A stretch of DNA of 64,000 nt. Source: Dehalococcoidia bacterium (lineage in GTDB: Bacteria; Chloroflexota; Dehalococcoidia; SpSt-223). The translations under genes were made by a program, and so were the position numbers. The DNA is taken from the NCBI GenBank assembly GCA_025054935.1, contig JANWZD010000009.1, forward strand, positions 1-64,000, in the 5' to 3' direction. The first letter of the stretch is position 1. The number at the start of each line of letters is the position of its first letter. Of this stretch, positions 32,749 through 43,609 are shown one piece after another. Below the pieces are notes generated by a model. That model did no database searches. It was given only the letters and a program-made list of their open reading frames with translations, and was not told the origin of the DNA.

Positions 32749-34056
32749 TTACTTGATGAACCCCTCATAGTGGCGCATCAGCAGCTGCGCTTCGAGCTGT
32801 TTCATGGTGTCGAGCACAACGCCGACCATGATGAGCAGGCCCGTCGATGACAGCTGGATCGCCTGGATGTTGGTCACGAGCTGGGCGAAGTACGGCAGGA
32901 TGGCGATCACGCCCAAGAAGAGCGCACCCGCCCACGTAATGCGCGTCAGCACTTTGACTAGATACTCGTCGGTGGGCTTCCCCGGACGAATGCCGGGAAT
33001 GAAGCCGCCAAACTTCTGCAGGTTCTCCGCCAGCCGCTGCTGCTGAAAGATGACCATCGTGTAGAAGAAGGTGAACCCGACGGTCATGATGAAGAAGAAC
33101 GCCCAGTAGAGGGGGCTGGTCGCGTCGAACAGACGCTGCATCCAAGTCGCCGCTTGAGCAATCCACGGCGTGGTGGAGAATTGGAACCAGCTGGCGATCG
33201 TGCCCGGCAGGATCATGATCGACATCGCAAAGATGATCGGGATCATGCCGGCCGAATTGACCTTCAGGGGGATATGCGTGCTTTGGCCGCCATACAGCCG
33301 CGACCCGCGCATGCGCTTGGCGTAGTGAACCGGCACGCGCCGCTGCGCCTCCGTGAAGACGACAATCCCCGCGACCGTCAGCACGCCGAGGAGAACAAAC
33401 ACTGCCAGCCCGAAGATCTGGTCTGCGGCAAAGAACGACTGCCCAATGATCGCTGGGATGTTTGCGACAATGCCGCCGAAGATGATGATCGAGACGCCGT
33501 TGCCGATCCCATGCTGGGTGATCAGTTCGCCGAGCCAGACGAGGAACACCGTTCCTGCCGTGAGGCTGAGCAACATCGCGACTGTCGGGATCAAGTCGTC
33601 GCCCGTAAATCCAAGACGGGGGATGACCGGGTTCGGCTGGTTGCGCAGCAGCACCAACTGGCCATAGCCCTGCAGGAGCGCAAGCGGAATAGTCAGATAG
33701 TGGGTCAGTTGGGCGATCTTCTGGCGCCCGGCTTCGCCTTCTTTCGAGAGCGCTTCGAGCCGCGGAATGATCGGCACCAGCAGTTGCATCACGATCGAGG
33801 CGGTGATGTAGGGATAGACCCCCATCGCCGCAACGCTGAAGTTGCGCAGCGCCCCGCCAGAGAACAGGTCGAGCATCCCCAGCAAGGCGGCATTCGGCCC
33901 GGTGGTGAACAGTTGATCAAGCGCTTCCGCGTTCAGCCCCGGCACCGGCACATGCGCGACGAACCGGAAGACCACCAGCATGGCAAAGGTGAAGAGAATT
34001 TTGCGGCGCAGGTCTGGGAGCTTGAACGCATCAATGACGGCCCGTAGTTGCTCCAC
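32749..34056 (-). CDS. secY: Protein translocase subunit SecY
   Basis: A 435-residue inner-membrane channel with ten membrane segments. Marks include VFRFVAHVPVPGLN near the start, a plug-region DLFSGGALRNFSVAAMGVYPYI, AQRRVPVHYAKRM before the cytosolic loop and FGGFIPGIRPGKPTDEYL. It forms the main export channel with SecE and SecG, which are not in the window. It lies between rplO and adk, as usual in the spc part of the cluster; its ATG is 60 bp after the rplO stop. Confidence 0.97.
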   Translation of the reverse strand: MEQLRAVIDAFKLPDLRRKILFTFAMLVVFRFVAHVPVPGLNAEALDQLFTTGPNAALLGMLDLFSGGALRNFSVAAMGVYPYITASIVMQLLVPIIPRLEALSKEGEAGRQKIAQLTHYLTIPLALLQGYGQLVLLRNQPNPVIPRLGFTGDDLIPTVAMLLSLTAGTVFLVWLGELITQHGIGNGVSIIIFGGIVANIPAIIGQSFFAADQIFGLAVFVLLGVLTVAGIVVFTEAQRRVPVHYAKRMRGSRLYGGQSTHIPLKVNSAGMIPIIFAMSIMILPGTIASWFQFSTTPWIAQAATWMQRLFDATSPLYWAFFFIMTVGFTFFYTMVIFQQQRLAENLQKFGGFIPGIRPGKPTDEYLVKVLTRITWAGALFLGVIAILPYFAQLVTNIQAIQLSSTGLLIMVGVVLDTMKQLEAQLLMRHYEGFIK

Positions 34057-34116
34057 TCCCCCTCCTTGGCGCGGAATACGGAAAGTGTAGACGAGGGTGG
34101 CGGCGCGCGCCGCCCG

Positions 34117-34632
34117 CTACGCAGACGCCGTCTTCTTCTTCGGCGATTTCGGCCGTGGAGCGGGGCCGCGCGACCGGCTGTGTCGCGGCGCTTCGTACGG
34201 CAGCTCCTCGACAGTCCCGCCGCACGCCTCGATCTTCGCCTTGGCAGAGGCGGAGAATTTGTGCGCGCGCACTGTCAGTTTTACCTGCAGGTCGCCGTCG
34301 CCGAGGATTTTGACTGGCTTATTCTCCTTCAAAAGACCGAGATCCCGCAGCACCTCAGGCGAGATCTCCGTGCCCTCCGGCAGCTCGGAGAACTCCTCGA
34401 CGTTGAAGATGGCGTATTCGGTGCGCCACTTGTTGGTGAAGCCTCGTTTCTCGGGCAGGCGCTTGATAAGCGGCAGCTGGCCGCCTTCGAAGCGCGGATG
34501 CGGGCCGCCTCCGCTGCGCGCCTTTTGTCCTTTGATCCCTCTGCCCGAATAGGTGCCGTGTCCGGAAGCATTTCCGCGGCCGACGCGCTTCCGCGCTTTG
34601 CGCGGCGGGGCAACCAATTCATCCATTCTCAT
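34117..34632 (-). CDS. rplO: Ribosomal protein L15
   Basis: A 171-residue 50S protein: KRVGRGNASGHGTYSGRGIK, RFEGGQLPLIKRLPEKRGF, and VKILGDGDLQVKLTVRAHKFS. It has an extra Lys/Arg/Pro-rich tail of about 25 residues. ATG at 34632 overlaps the rpmD stop (ATGA); longer starts read through rpmD in another frame and were rejected. Confidence 0.95.
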   Translation of the reverse strand: MRMDELVAPPRKARKRVGRGNASGHGTYSGRGIKGQKARSGGGPHPRFEGGQLPLIKRLPEKRGFTNKWRTEYAIFNVEEFSELPEGTEISPEVLRDLGLLKENKPVKILGDGDLQVKLTVRAHKFSASAKAKIEACGGTVEELPYEAPRHSRSRGPAPRPKSPKKKTASA

Positions 34633-34814
34633 GGGACCACCTTTTCGACCGTGACGAGATGGCGCACTTTGGCGATCAGGCCACGGATAGACGGAGTGTC
34701 CTCGTGCTCGACGGTCTGGTGCAGCCGCCGCAGCCCGAGGCTCCGGATCGTGTCGCGTTGGCGCTGGCTGTAGCCGATCGTGCTTTTTGTCCACGTGATG
34801 CGCAGCTTACTCAT
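34629..34814 (-). CDS. rpmD: Ribosomal protein L30
   Basis: A 61-residue 50S protein: [59 protein letters not shown] at 34814 lies inside the 3' end of rpsE (eight-base overlap) and the stop overlaps rplO, so the three are coupled. Length is normal for the bacterial short form. Confidence 0.95.
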   Translation of the reverse strand: MSKLRITWTKSTIGYSQRQRDTIRSLGLRRLHQTVEHEDTPSIRGLIAKVRHLVTVEKVVP

Positions 34815-35337
34815 GGTGGCCCTCCGGCTGAGGGGCGGCGACAGCGGCACGGCCGTTGCGGCGCGGCCGCCGCTCGCGCTCAACGGCGGGGTCCTTGAGT
34901 GAGGCCAATGCCTTGATCGTGGCGCGCACGACATTGACTGGGTTGTTGGAGCCAAGCGACTTGGTCAGAATGTCGCGGATGCCCGCCGCCTCGACCACCG
35001 CTCGGACTCCCCCGCCGGCGATGACGCCGGTGCCGGGGCGGGCGGGCTTCAGCAGCACCTTCGCGGCGCCAAATTCCGCTTGGATCTGGTGGGGGATGGT
35101 GTGCTCGACGAGGGGCACGCGGATCAGGTTTTTCTTCGCATCCTCAGCCCCTTTGCGGATCGCGTCGGGCACTTCGTTCGCCTTGCCGAGCCCCGCACCC
35201 ACATGGCCGCGTCCATCGCCGACAACAACGACCGCGCTGAAGCTGAAGCGGCGTCCTCCCTTGACGACCTTTGCCACTCGGTTGACCGAGACGACGCGCT
35301 CCTTCTCGAGCGCAAGAGTTCGTGGATCGATGCGCAT
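34807..35337 (-). CDS. rpsE: Ribosomal protein S5
   Basis: A 176-residue 30S protein that helps decoding accuracy: [73 protein letters not shown] short Arg/Pro/Ala tail ends the protein. It overlaps rpmD by eight bases. Confidence 0.97.
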   Translation of the reverse strand: MRIDPRTLALEKERVVSVNRVAKVVKGGRRFSFSAVVVVGDGRGHVGAGLGKANEVPDAIRKGAEDAKKNLIRVPLVEHTIPHQIQAEFGAAKVLLKPARPGTGVIAGGGVRAVVEAAGIRDILTKSLGSNNPVNVVRATIKALASLKDPAVERERRPRRNGRAAVAAPQPEGHHE

Positions 35338-35348
35338 ACTCTCTGCCT

Positions 35349-35717
35349 CTAGAAGATCAGCCCGGCTTCGCGGGCTGCTTCGGCCAAGGCCTTCACCCGG
35401 CCATGATAGATGTAGCCGCCGCGGTCGAAGACGACCTTCTCGATCCCGGCGCGCTTCGCCCGCTCGGCGATCAGCCGCCCGACGACGCGCGCTTCTTCTG
35501 TCTTGGTCTTCCCTTCGAGCTGGGGACGCGCCTCGGGGTCGAGGGTCGAAGCGGCGACGAGAGTGCGGTGTTTTGTGTCGTCGATGATCTGGGCGTAGAT
35601 GTGCGCAAGGCTGCGGTAGACTGCAAGCCGCGGCCGCGTCGGCTGCCCGAACACTTTCTTCCGGACCCGAAGATGGCGCCGCCGCCGCGCGATTCGAGGA
35701 TCTTCACGCTTGAACAT
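35349..35717 (-). CDS. rplR: Ribosomal protein L18
   Basis: A 122-residue 5S rRNA-binding protein: [64 protein letters not shown]. Normal length and order, three bases after the rplF stop. Confidence 0.97.
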   Translation of the reverse strand: MFKREDPRIARRRRHLRVRKKVFGQPTRPRLAVYRSLAHIYAQIIDDTKHRTLVAASTLDPEARPQLEGKTKTEEARVVGRLIAERAKRAGIEKVVFDRGGYIYHGRVKALAEAAREAGLIF

Positions 35718-35720
35718 CGC

Positions 35721-36275
35721 TTACTTCTTCTTTCCGCCGGCCTTGCCCGCTTTGCCGGCCTTCCGCCGGATCACCTCGCCTTGGTAGCGGATGCCTTTCC
35801 CTTTATACGGCTCGGGCGGGCGCACGGCGCGGATATTTGCGGCAACTTGGCCGACTAACTCCTTGTCGATTCCTTGGACGGCGAAGCGGGTTGGGCTCTC
35901 GACCAGAAAGGTAATCCCCTGCGGGGGGTCGATCTCGACCGGATGCGAGTAGCCAACCTGCAGAACGAGCCGTTGCCCTTGCAGTTGGGCGCGATAGCCG
36001 ACACCGCTCATTTCCAGATACTTCGTGAAGCCGGTCGTCACGCCGGTCACCATATTGGCAATCAGGGTGCGCGTGAGGCCGTGCTGAGCGCGGTGCTCCT
36101 TTTCATCGTCCGGCCGGCTGACGGTGAGGACGCCGTTCTCCAGCCGGACCTGGAGGTCGGGATTCACCCGGCGCTCGAGCTGCCCTTTCGGGCCCTTCAC
36201 GCGCACAAACCCCGGCTGGATGTCGACCGTCACCCCCGGCGGCACCGGGATAGGCTGCCGACCAATGCGTGACAT
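35721..36275 (-). CDS. rplF: Ribosomal protein L6
   Basis: A 184-residue 50S protein near the factor-binding site: [50 protein letters not shown], and the C-terminal [17 protein letters not shown] with a Lys/Gly tail. Normal in length. Confidence 0.97.
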   Translation of the reverse strand: MSRIGRQPIPVPPGVTVDIQPGFVRVKGPKGQLERRVNPDLQVRLENGVLTVSRPDDEKEHRAQHGLTRTLIANMVTGVTTGFTKYLEMSGVGYRAQLQGQRLVLQVGYSHPVEIDPPQGITFLVESPTRFAVQGIDKELVGQVAANIRAVRPPEPYKGKGIRYQGEVIRRKAGKAGKAGGKKK

Positions 36276-36285
36276 CGGTTCCTCC

Positions 36286-36684
36286 TTACCAGACGTAGCA
36301 GAGGACTTCGCCGCCGACGCGCTGACGCCACGCCTGCTGGCCCGTCATCACGCCGAGAGGGGTAGACATCACAGCGATGCCCAGCCCACCATACACCCGC
36401 GGGATTTCGCCGCGCTGGACATAGACTCGCAGGCCGGGTTTGGAAACCCGCTGCAGTCCTGTCAGCACGGGCTGTTTCTTGCCGGTATAGCGCAATGTGA
36501 TCTTTAGCGTCTGCTTCGCGCCGTCGCGCAGCACTTCGTAGTCTTTGATAAACCCTTCTTCCAATAAGATCTTGGCGATCGCCACCTTGATCTTAGATGC
36601 GGGCATCACGACGAAATCGTGCTTGGCTTGAACGGCGTTGCGAAGCCGCGTCAGCATGTCCGCAATCGGATCGGTCATGGTCAT
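36286..36684 (-). CDS. rpsH: Ribosomal protein S8
   Basis: A 132-residue 16S rRNA-binding protein: [39 protein letters not shown], and [21 protein letters not shown]8 is the classical feedback regulator of the spc genes. ATG at 36684 has AAGGAGG six bases before; the longer frame to 36813 lies over rpsN and was rejected. Confidence 0.97.
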   Translation of the reverse strand: MTMTDPIADMLTRLRNAVQAKHDFVVMPASKIKVAIAKILLEEGFIKDYEVLRDGAKQTLKITLRYTGKKQPVLTGLQRVSKPGLRVYVQRGEIPRVYGGLGIAVMSTPLGVMTGQQAWRQRVGGEVLCYVW

Positions 36685-36695
36685 CGCCTGCCTCC

Positions 36696-36881
36696 TTACC
36701 AGCTCGACTTCGTCACGCCGGGGATCTCCCCCCGGAGGGCGAGCGTGCGGAAGCAAATCCGGCACAGCCCAAATTTCCGGATGAACGCCCGCGGTCGGCC
36801 GCAGCGAAAACACCGGTTCCGATGCCGGACCTTATACTTCGGGGTCTTTCGAGACTTCGCAATCTTGCTTACTTTCGCCAA
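36696..36881 (-). CDS. rpsN: Ribosomal protein S14 type Z
   Basis: A 61-residue zinc-containing S14: [20 protein letters not shown] with a further ICFRTL, giving C-x2-C...C-x2-C, then [11 protein letters not shown]. This short zinc form is common in Gram-positive bacteria, Chloroflexota and Thermus. It follows rplE by 56 bp. Confidence 0.97.
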   Translation of the reverse strand: MAKVSKIAKSRKTPKYKVRHRNRCFRCGRPRAFIRKFGLCRICFRTLALRGEIPGVTKSSW

Positions 36882-36937
36882 CGCCCCCTCCTTGTGGTCG
36901 GCGGCCTGCGGGCAGCTCGCTTTCTAGCGCCCGCTCC

Positions 36938-37483
36938 TTAGTTTCTCGCAAAGGGCATGCCGAGCAACTGCAGCAGCCGTTTCGACTCTTGATCCGTTCG
37001 CGCTGTCGTGACGATCGACACTTGCAAGCCCCGGATTTTGTCGATCTTGTCGTAGTCGATCTCAGGAAAGATCAACTGTTCTTTCAAACCGAGCGAATAG
37101 TTGCCACGGCCGTCGAACGACTTGTCGGACACCCCGCGGAAGTCGCGCACGCGCGGCAAGGCAACGTTGATCAGCTTGTCTAGGAAGTACCACATCCGAT
37201 CGCCCCGCAGGGTGACCATGCAGCCGATCGGCATCCCTTGCCGCAGCTTGAAGGCAGCGATCGATTTGCGGGCACGGCGAATCAGCGGCTGCTGCCCTGC
37301 GATCGTTGCCAGATCGCGGACCGCCGATTCCATCGCGCGCGGATTTTGCACCGCCTCGCCCATGCCAATGTTGAGAACGACCTTGTGAACGCGAGGGATC
37401 TCCATGATGTTCGTATATCCGAACTCTTTCTGGAGTGCAGGCGCGACCTCGCGCTCATAGAGCTCACGCAATCGGGGAGCCAT
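36938..37483 (-). CDS. rplE: Ribosomal protein L5
   Basis: A 181-residue 5S rRNA-binding protein of the central protuberance: [76 protein letters not shown] at 37483 shares a base with the rplX stop (TAATG). Confidence 0.97.
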   Translation of the reverse strand: MAPRLRELYEREVAPALQKEFGYTNIMEIPRVHKVVLNIGMGEAVQNPRAMESAVRDLATIAGQQPLIRRARKSIAAFKLRQGMPIGCMVTLRGDRMWYFLDKLINVALPRVRDFRGVSDKSFDGRGNYSLGLKEQLIFPEIDYDKIDKIRGLQVSIVTTARTDQESKRLLQLLGMPFARN

Positions 37484-37797
37484 TAGTTGAACACCCCCTG
37501 ACACTTCTTGCACTGTCGGCTCTTCCGGCCTTGATCGTCGATGAAATAGCCGACTCGCGTTGGACGGCCGCAGTTTGGGCAGATCACCAGCACATTCGAG
37601 ATGTGCAGCGGCGCTTCTTTATCGATGATCCCGCCGCGACGCGCTTGTCCCCGCGGCTTCGTGTGACGCTTGACCAAGTTCAGCCCTTCGACAATGATCC
37701 GCTGCTCTTTCGGGATCACGCGGCTGACCTTGCCTTGCTTGCCTTTCTCGCGACCAGTGGTGATGAGAACTGTATCTCCCGACTTGACTTTTGCCAT
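37483..37797 (-). CDS. rplX: Ribosomal protein L24
   Basis: A 104-residue assembly-initiating protein: [20 protein letters not shown], then [10 protein letters not shown] and a C-terminal [13 protein letters not shown]...CKKCQG, a four-Cys zinc ribbon seen in some bacterial L24. ATG at 37797 overlaps the rplN stop; the adjacent GTG at 37800 is less likely. Confidence 0.96.
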   Translation of the reverse strand: MAKVKSGDTVLITTGREKGKQGKVSRVIPKEQRIIVEGLNLVKRHTKPRGQARRGGIIDKEAPLHISNVLVICPNCGRPTRVGYFIDDQGRKSRQCKKCQGVFN

Positions 37798-38165
37798 CAC
37801 AGCACCTCTGGAGCGAGCGAGGCAATCTTCATAAACTGCTTCTCGCGCAGTTCACGCGCTACGGGGCCGAAGATGCGCGTGCCTCGAGGGTTCTGCTTGT
37901 CCGACAGAATAACGGCGGCGTTATCATCGAACTTGATGTATGAACCATCCGGGCGACGATATTCTTTCGCTGTTCGCACGATCACCGCGCGAACGATATC
38001 GCCTTTCTTGACAGCGCCGCCGGGCTGAGCCTCTTTGACGGAGGCGACGATGATATCGCCAACCCGCCCGACCTTGCGCCGTCCTGCGCCAATGATTCGG
38101 ATGCATAGCAGCTCTTTGGCGCCGGTGTTGTCTGCAACCCGGAGCCGGCTTTCTTGCTGGATCAT
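37797..38165 (-). CDS. rplN: Ribosomal protein L14
   Basis: A 122-residue subunit-interface protein: [69 protein letters not shown]. Exactly the standard length. It begins next to the rpsQ stop. Confidence 0.97.
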   Translation of the reverse strand: MIQQESRLRVADNTGAKELLCIRIIGAGRRKVGRVGDIIVASVKEAQPGGAVKKGDIVRAVIVRTAKEYRRPDGSYIKFDDNAAVILSDKQNPRGTRIFGPVARELREKQFMKIASLAPEVL

Positions 38166-38462
38166 CTACGCGTCCTCACTCGCATCGACGTCCTGAGGCT
38201 TCACCTCGGGGACATCTCCTCTCTTCACGATCTGAATGACGCGCCAGCGCTTCTCTTTTGAAAGCGGCCGACTCTCAACCATCTTCACGACATCGCCAAG
38301 GCGACATTCATTCTTCTCGTCGTGCGCCTTGTACTTCTTCGTTCGGCGAATTGTCCGTCGATAGAGCGGATGACGCTTCAGGCGCTCGACGGCGACGACG
38401 ACGGTCTTGTCCATCTTGTCGCTCACGACGGTGCCGATCAGCGTGCGCCGATCCTTAAACAT
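38166..38462 (-). CDS. rpsQ: Ribosomal protein S17
   Basis: A 98-residue 16S rRNA-binding protein: [39 protein letters not shown], and [14 protein letters not shown] at 38462 has GAGG six bases before it; GTG at 38468 is an alternative. It overlaps rpmC by eight bases and carries a short acidic tail. Confidence 0.95.
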   Translation of the reverse strand: MFKDRRTLIGTVVSDKMDKTVVVAVERLKRHPLYRRTIRRTKKYKAHDEKNECRLGDVVKMVESRPLSKEKRWRVIQIVKRGDVPEVKPQDVDASEDA

Positions 38463-38697
38463 GGTCACCCTCAGCTTGAAGCGCCCGCGCCAGTTCGCGC
38501 TCGCGCATGATGGTCTTCAGGCGGGCAATCGACCGGCGCACGTTCTGCAGTGCGCGGTCGTTGTCCAGCTGGCGCGTGGCATGGCGCATCCGCAGGTTGA
38601 ACAGTTCGCGATACAGTTCGTTCAGCTGGCGCCGCAGCTCCGCGTCGGTGGCGTTTCGAAACGCACGGCACTGCTCGCGCCGTTCACGCAGTTTCAT
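38455..38697 (-). CDS. rpmC: Ribosomal protein L29
   Basis: An 80-residue helical 50S protein at the exit tunnel: [46 protein letters not shown] little longer than usual (65-70) at both ends. ATG at 38697 overlaps the rplP stop (ATGA). Confidence 0.93.
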   Translation of the reverse strand: MKLRERREQCRAFRNATDAELRRQLNELYRELFNLRMRHATRQLDNDRALQNVRRSIARLKTIMRERELARALQAEGDHV

Positions 38698-39209
38698 TCG
38701 TCGCTCCCTCCTCCGCTCGGCGGTGCGTGGGGCACTGCCGGCGCAGCGGCGTCGTCGCTGCTCGCCGTCTCCTCGGCGCTGCGCTCACCGGCCGCTTTCA
38801 CCTGCTGCCGAACCACGAATTTGGTCTCGACAGGGAGTTTGTGTCCGGCCCGGCGCAGCGCCTCTTTGGCCACCTCTTCGCGAACGCCGTCGACTTCGAA
38901 CAGGATGTGCCCCGGCTTGACGACGGCGACCCAATGGTCTGGCGCGCCTTTGCCCGAGCCCATTCGCGTCTCGGCGGGCTTCGCGGTGACAGGCTTGTGC
39001 GGGAAAATGCGGATCCACACCTTGCCGCCGCGCTTGATGTAGTTCGTGATGGTGCGGCGCGCCGCCTCGATCTGCCGGCTGTCGACCCACGCTGCACTGA
39101 GCGCTTGGATTCCATACTGCCCATAGGCGAGCTGGTTTCCGCTCTGGGCGACGCCCTTGAGCCGGCCGCGGGACTGTCTGCGGTACTTGACCCGCTTTGG
39201 CATCAACAT
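38694..39209 (-). CDS. rplP: Ribosomal protein L16 with C-terminal extension
   Basis: A 171-residue 50S protein that binds near the A site: [80 protein letters not shown]. Typical L16 ends near 140; here about 30 more residues of Ala/Ser/Glu/Pro follow and are probably disordered. Two bases separate it from rpsC. Confidence 0.96.
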   Translation of the reverse strand: MLMPKRVKYRRQSRGRLKGVAQSGNQLAYGQYGIQALSAAWVDSRQIEAARRTITNYIKRGGKVWIRIFPHKPVTAKPAETRMGSGKGAPDHWVAVVKPGHILFEVDGVREEVAKEALRRAGHKLPVETKFVVRQQVKAAGERSAEETASSDDAAAPAVPHAPPSGGGSDE

Positions 39210-39211
39210 CG

Positions 39212-40153
39212 CTACTTCTCCGTCTTCTCAGCGCGGTCCTCTGGCGGGGCGGGCGGCGCAAGGTCGCCGCTTGCTGCTGCCATCCGCGCTTGCGCTTCGG
39301 CGAGCGCGCGCTCCCGCTCGGCGAGCAGCCGCTCGCGCTCGGCCAGCTGACGCTCCCGTTCTGCGATCGGGTCGAGCGCCGCGACAGACGGTGGCGCGGT
39401 GTCGCCTTCAGAGTTCGGCGCTGCCGGCTCGATGGCGGGCTCGAGCGCCGGCTCTTCCTCCTCGCGCACCATCCGGCGCTCGCTCGCCGCAGCCGCTCGG
39501 CGCTCCGCTTCCGCTCGCTGCTGGCGCGGGCCGATCACGTCGCCGCGGTAGATCCACACCTTGACACCAATGACGCCGAAAGTCGTGTGCGCTTCGGCGA
39601 CAGCAAAATCGATATCCGCGCGGATCGTCTGGAGCGGCACCTGACCGGCATGCTCCCGCTCGCGCCGCGACATCTCGGCCCCGCCAAGGCGCCCGGAGAC
39701 AATGATGCGGATGCCCTGCGCTCCGCGCTGCATCGAGCGCGCCACAGCCTGCTTGATCGCGCGCTTATAGGAGACGCGGCGTTCGATCTGGTCGGCAATA
39801 GAGCGGGCGACCAAGTACGCGTCCAGCTCTGGCTGGCGGACCTCGGCGATATTGACCCGCACTCGCTTGCCCGTCAGCTTCTCGAGGTGGTCGCGCAGCT
39901 CATCGACCTTCTGCCCAGAGCGCCCGATCACGATCCCCGGCTTCGCCGTATGGATTGTCACGCCGACTTGGTTGGCTTGGCGATCGATCTCGACGCGCGG
40001 GATGCCCGCATCCGGGAAGCGGGAGAGGATCAGTTCGCGGATCCGAAGGTCCTCATGCAGCAGTTCGGTGTATTGGCGGTCGGCATACCACTTCGATTGC
40101 CAAGTTTTGTTCACCCCGAGCCGGAAGCCGATCGGGTGCACTTTGTGGCCCAT
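39212..40153 (-). CDS. rpsC: Ribosomal protein S3 with long C-terminal coiled-coil extension
   Basis: A 313-residue 30S protein at the mRNA entry. The normal part (1-215) has [14 protein letters not shown], the KH motif [16 protein letters not shown], and [20 protein letters not shown]. About 95 further residues follow: a charged, Ala/Glu/Pro linker and a heptad-like run of [20 protein letters not shown]. Its start follows the rplV TAA directly. The tail would project at the solvent side of the 30S head. Confidence 0.96.
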   Translation of the reverse strand: MGHKVHPIGFRLGVNKTWQSKWYADRQYTELLHEDLRIRELILSRFPDAGIPRVEIDRQANQVGVTIHTAKPGIVIGRSGQKVDELRDHLEKLTGKRVRVNIAEVRQPELDAYLVARSIADQIERRVSYKRAIKQAVARSMQRGAQGIRIIVSGRLGGAEMSRREREHAGQVPLQTIRADIDFAVAEAHTTFGVIGVKVWIYRGDVIGPRQQRAEAERRAAAASERRMVREEEEPALEPAIEPAAPNSEGDTAPPSVAALDPIAERERQLAERERLLAERERALAEAQARMAAASGDLAPPAPPEDRAEKTEK

Positions 40154-40498
40154 TTACGATCCCCTTTGCTCGTCAACGACAATGGTGATATGGCTCGACC
40201 GCTTCAGAATCGGGCTGACCCGGCCGCGGGAACGAGCCCGGTAGCGCTTCATCGTCGGGCCTTCATCCACAAACGCCCGAACGATGACCAGCTCGTCAGG
40301 GTCCATCAAGTTGTTCGCCTCGGCATTGGCAGCAGCCGATTTGACCACCTTGTAGACATCCTTCGCATGCGGCGACGGCAGATAGCGCAGGATCGCCATC
40401 GCCTCGTTGACGCGCCGGCCCCGGATCAAGTCGACGATCCGCCGCACTTTTCGCGGCGAGACGCGCACCCGTTTGGCAACTGCCCGCACTTCCGGCAT
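40154..40498 (-). CDS. rplV: Ribosomal protein L22
   Basis: A 114-residue exit-tunnel protein: RVSPRKVRRIVDLIRGRRVN, AAANAEANNLMDPDELVIVR, and FVDEGPTMKRYRARSRGRVS followed by HITIVV. ATG at 40498 has AGGAGG before it; the longer frame over rpsS was rejected. The tunnel loop region is normal. Confidence 0.97.
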   Translation of the reverse strand: MPEVRAVAKRVRVSPRKVRRIVDLIRGRRVNEAMAILRYLPSPHAKDVYKVVKSAAANAEANNLMDPDELVIVRAFVDEGPTMKRYRARSRGRVSPILKRSSHITIVVDEQRGS

Positions 40499-40506
40499 CT
40501 CGCCTC

Positions 40507-40797
40507 CTACTTCCGGCGAACTTGGCTCGACCGCTCCGACTTGCTGACGTGCCCGCGGAATTTCCGCGTTTCCGCGAATTCGCCCAACCGGTGGCCGACC
40601 ATGTTCTCGGTGATGTAGATCGGAATGTGGGCGCGGCCGTTGTGGACGCCGATGGTATGGCCGATCATCTGCGGCACAATCGTCGACGCCCGCGACCACG
40701 TCTTGATCAGGGTCCGCTGCCCTGAGCGATTAGCTTTTTCGATCTTGGCAAGGAGCTTCGCATCAACGAATGGCCCCTTCTTCGTCGATCGTGACAT
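40507..40797 (-). CDS. rpsS: Ribosomal protein S19
   Basis: A 96-residue 30S head protein: [71 protein letters not shown]. Standard length and position between rplB and rplV. Confidence 0.97.
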   Translation of the reverse strand: MSRSTKKGPFVDAKLLAKIEKANRSGQRTLIKTWSRASTIVPQMIGHTIGVHNGRAHIPIYITENMVGHRLGEFAETRKFRGHVSKSERSSQVRRK

Positions 40798-40812
40798 TCG
40801 ACGTCTCCTTTG

Positions 40813-41640
40813 CTACTTCCGACGCCGGACGATGTACTTGCTCGACGGCTTCTTTCGCGAACGGGTCTTATAGCCGAGAGCCGGCTTGCCCCACGGAGTT
40901 TTCGGTCCGGGCAGCCCAATCGGCGCTTTGCCCTCGCCGCCGCCGTGCGGATGGTCGCGCGGGTTCATCACCGACCCGCGCACGGTCGGGCGCCGGCCGA
41001 GGTGACGGCTCCGTCCCGCCTTGCCCAGTTTGATATTTTCATGCTCAACGTTGCCCACCTGCCCGACGGTCGCGAGGCACTCCGCGCGCACGCGCCGCAG
41101 TTCGCCCGAGGGCAGGCGCAACAGCACGTAGTCGCCCTCTTTGGCCATCACCTGCGCGGCCGCGCCGGCCGCCCGGACCATTTGCGCCCCGCGCCCGGCG
41201 ATCAGCTCGACGTTGTGAACCAGCGTGCCGGTCGGAATGTTCGCGAGCGGCAGCGCGTTGCCCGGCCGGATTTCCGCATCCGGCCCGCTGCGGAGCACGT
41301 CGCCCACTTTCACATTGAGCGGCGCGATGATGTACCGCTTCTCGCCATCTTCGTATTCCAGAAGGGCAATGCGCGCCGAGCGGTTCGGGTCGTACTCGAT
41401 CGCCACCACCGTCGCGTTCATGCCGAACTTATTCCGCTTCCAGTCGATGATCCGGTAGCGCCGCTTGTGCCCGCCTCCGCGGTGGCGCGTGGTGATCCGG
41501 CCGCTGTTGTTGCGCCCTGCCTTTTTCTTGAGCGGCGCAAGCAGCGACTTCTCTGGCTTCTTCTTTGTAATCTCTTCAAAGGTATACCCGGAGGCGTTGC
41601 GGCGGCCGGGCGAGGTCGGGCGGTAGATCCGGATCGGCAT
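40813..41640 (-). CDS. rplB: Ribosomal protein L2
   Basis: A 275-residue protein essential for subunit joining and peptidyl transfer: [80 protein letters not shown] with the conserved His. Length is normal. Confidence 0.98.
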   Translation of the reverse strand: MPIRIYRPTSPGRRNASGYTFEEITKKKPEKSLLAPLKKKAGRNNSGRITTRHRGGGHKRRYRIIDWKRNKFGMNATVVAIEYDPNRSARIALLEYEDGEKRYIIAPLNVKVGDVLRSGPDAEIRPGNALPLANIPTGTLVHNVELIAGRGAQMVRAAGAAAQVMAKEGDYVLLRLPSGELRRVRAECLATVGQVGNVEHENIKLGKAGRSRHLGRRPTVRGSVMNPRDHPHGGGEGKAPIGLPGPKTPWGKPALGYKTRSRKKPSSKYIVRRRK

Positions 41641-41644
41641 GACA

Positions 41645-41932
41645 CTACACTCCTTCGAACACGTCGATCTTTTGGCCCGGCTTCACCCGGACGATCGCTT
41701 TCTTCCACGGCGAGGTCATTCCCCGGCTCCGGCGCACTCGCCGCTCCTTCCCTGGCACTGTCATCGTGTGAACGTCGACCACGTCGACGTTGAACGCGGT
41801 CTCGATCGCCTGCTTGATCTGGTTCTTGTTCGCCCAGGGAGCAACCTCGAAGACATACCGGTCCTGCGCCGCGAGGATCGTGCTTTTCTCGGTCACGATC
41901 GGCCGGCGGATCACCTCGAGGATCTCGTTCAT
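41645..41932 (-). CDS. rplW: Ribosomal protein L23
   Basis: A 95-residue tunnel-exit protein, docking site for trigger factor and [66 protein letters not shown] at 41932 overlaps the rplD stop. Confidence 0.96.
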   Translation of the reverse strand: MNEILEVIRRPIVTEKSTILAAQDRYVFEVAPWANKNQIKQAIETAFNVDVVDVHTMTVPGKERRVRRSRGMTSPWKKAIVRVKPGQKIDVFEGV

Positions 41933-42597
41933 GCGACTGCCTCCTCCTTCGGCTCGTCGGCCGCCGCTCGCTCAGGGGGCTTGAGCCGCGCCTCGACCTG
42001 GCGCACTGCCTCCACCGTCATCACGAGATACCGATGCTTCAGGACATCGCCGATGTTCAGGACACTGGCGTAAGTGATATCGACGCCGGGGATGTTGCGG
42101 GCGCTGCGAATGACGAGCGGGTCGAGCGCGCCGGTGACCAGCACGGCCGTGCGGTCGATGCCGAGACGGTGAAGCGCCTCAACCATCAGCCGGGTTTTCG
42201 GCTCGGGAAGCGTCAGGCTGTCGACAACGAGCAGTTCGTTATCGGCGAGCTTCCCCGAGAGGGCGGAGCGGAGCGCAGCGCGGCGCATCTTCAGCGGCAT
42301 TCGCTGGCTGAAGTCGCGGGGGTGCGGGCCAAAAACGACGCCGCCCTTGCGATAGTGGGGCGCGCGAATACTCCCTTGGCGGGCCCGTCCGGTGCCCTTT
42401 TGGCGATACGGCTTCGCGCCGCCGCCGACAACTTCGCCCCGGGTCTTGGTGTCGCGAGTGCCTTGGCGCTGATTGGCTTCGTAGCGCACGGCTGCCTGAT
42501 AGATCAGCGGCGGGTTGACGGGCACGCCGAAGACCGAGTCAAGGACGTCAATCGTCCCGACAACGTCCCCCGCAAGGTTGCGAACCGAGACTTCCAT
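41929..42597 (-). CDS. rplD: Ribosomal protein L4
   Basis: A 222-residue protein lining the exit tunnel: [60 protein letters not shown], and [21 protein letters not shown]4 controls the S10 operon in some bacteria; no such leader was identified here. The C-terminal 20 residues are acidic. Confidence 0.97.
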   Translation of the reverse strand: MEVSVRNLAGDVVGTIDVLDSVFGVPVNPPLIYQAAVRYEANQRQGTRDTKTRGEVVGGGAKPYRQKGTGRARQGSIRAPHYRKGGVVFGPHPRDFSQRMPLKMRRAALRSALSGKLADNELLVVDSLTLPEPKTRLMVEALHRLGIDRTAVLVTGALDPLVIRSARNIPGVDITYASVLNIGDVLKHRYLVMTVEAVRQVEARLKPPERAAADEPKEEAVA

Positions 42598-42609
42598 GAT
42601 CGTCCTCGC

Positions 42610-43254
42610 CTACTTCTTCGCCCCGCTTTTGACGGCGCGACGGATAATCAGCAGCCCGTTGTTCGGACCGGGCACGGAGCCTTTCACCAGCAGCAGGTTG
42701 CGGTTCGGGTCGGCCTCGATCACCTCAAGGTTCTGCACGGTCACACGCTGGTGTCCCATGTGGCCGGCCATCCGCATCCCGCGCAGCACCCGCCCGGGGG
42801 TCGTGCCGGATCCGATCGAGCCGGGCGCGCGGTGGCGGTCGGATTGCCCGTGAGTCTTTGGTCCGCCGCCAAAACCGTGGCGCTTCACCACGCCAGCAAA
42901 CCCCTTGCCCTTTGAGATGCCGACGACATCGACATGGTCGCCCGCTTGGAAAATGCTGACGTCGATCGTCGCGCCGAGAGCGATCGTCGGGTCGGCGGGC
43001 AGGCGGAACTCGCGCAGATAGCGCACGGACGCCACGCCCGACTTCCGCAGATGCCCGCGCATCGGGCGATTGACCTTCTTCTTTGTTCCAAAGCCAACTT
43101 GGACCGCCGAATATCCATCTTTCTCGACGGTTTTCAGTTGGGTCACGGTGCACGGTCCCGCTTCGATCGCGGTTACGGGCACGACCCGTCCGTCAGGACG
43201 GAACACTTGGCTCATCCCGAGCTTGCGGCCCAGAATGCCGTCCACTTCAGCCAT
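42610..43254 (-). CDS. rplC: Ribosomal protein L3
   Basis: A 214-residue early-assembly 50S protein: [60 protein letters not shown], and [18 protein letters not shown]. Normal length; the Gln-containing methylation region is conserved. Confidence 0.97.
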   Translation of the reverse strand: MAEVDGILGRKLGMSQVFRPDGRVVPVTAIEAGPCTVTQLKTVEKDGYSAVQVGFGTKKKVNRPMRGHLRKSGVASVRYLREFRLPADPTIALGATIDVSIFQAGDHVDVVGISKGKGFAGVVKRHGFGGGPKTHGQSDRHRAPGSIGSGTTPGRVLRGMRMAGHMGHQRVTVQNLEVIEADPNRNLLLVKGSVPGPNNGLLIIRRAVKSGAKK

Positions 43255-43300
43255 GCTTTCTCCTCCGGGCGGTCCCCCGCAGGGGACACCGGCGCATCGT

Positions 43301-43609
43301 TTACAGCTTGATTTCGATATCCACGCCCGCGGGCAGGTTCAGCCGCATCAGCTGATCGACGGTCCGGCTTGTCGGCTCGAGGATGTCGATCAGCCGCTTG
43401 TGGGTGCGGATTTCAAACTGCTCGCGCGAGTCCTTATCGATATGGGGCGAGCGGATGACCGTCCATTTTTGGATGCGCGTCGGCAGCGGCACCGGCCCTG
43501 CAACTTGCGCGCCGGTCCGCTCGGCGGCCTCCACGATCTGCTCCGCCGACTGGTCCAGAATCCGATGGTCGAACGCTTTCAAGCGGATGCGAATTTTCTG
43601 TCGTGCCAT
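43301..43609 (-). CDS. rpsJ: Ribosomal protein S10
   Basis: A 102-residue 30S protein, also NusE in transcription antitermination: [40 protein letters not shown], and [16 protein letters not shown]. It begins the S10 set, only 42 bp after fusA; tuf, usually between them, is absent. Confidence 0.97.
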   Translation of the reverse strand: MARQKIRIRLKAFDHRILDQSAEQIVEAAERTGAQVAGPVPLPTRIQKWTVIRSPHIDKDSREQFEIRTHKRLIDILEPTSRTVDQLMRLNLPAGVDIEIKL

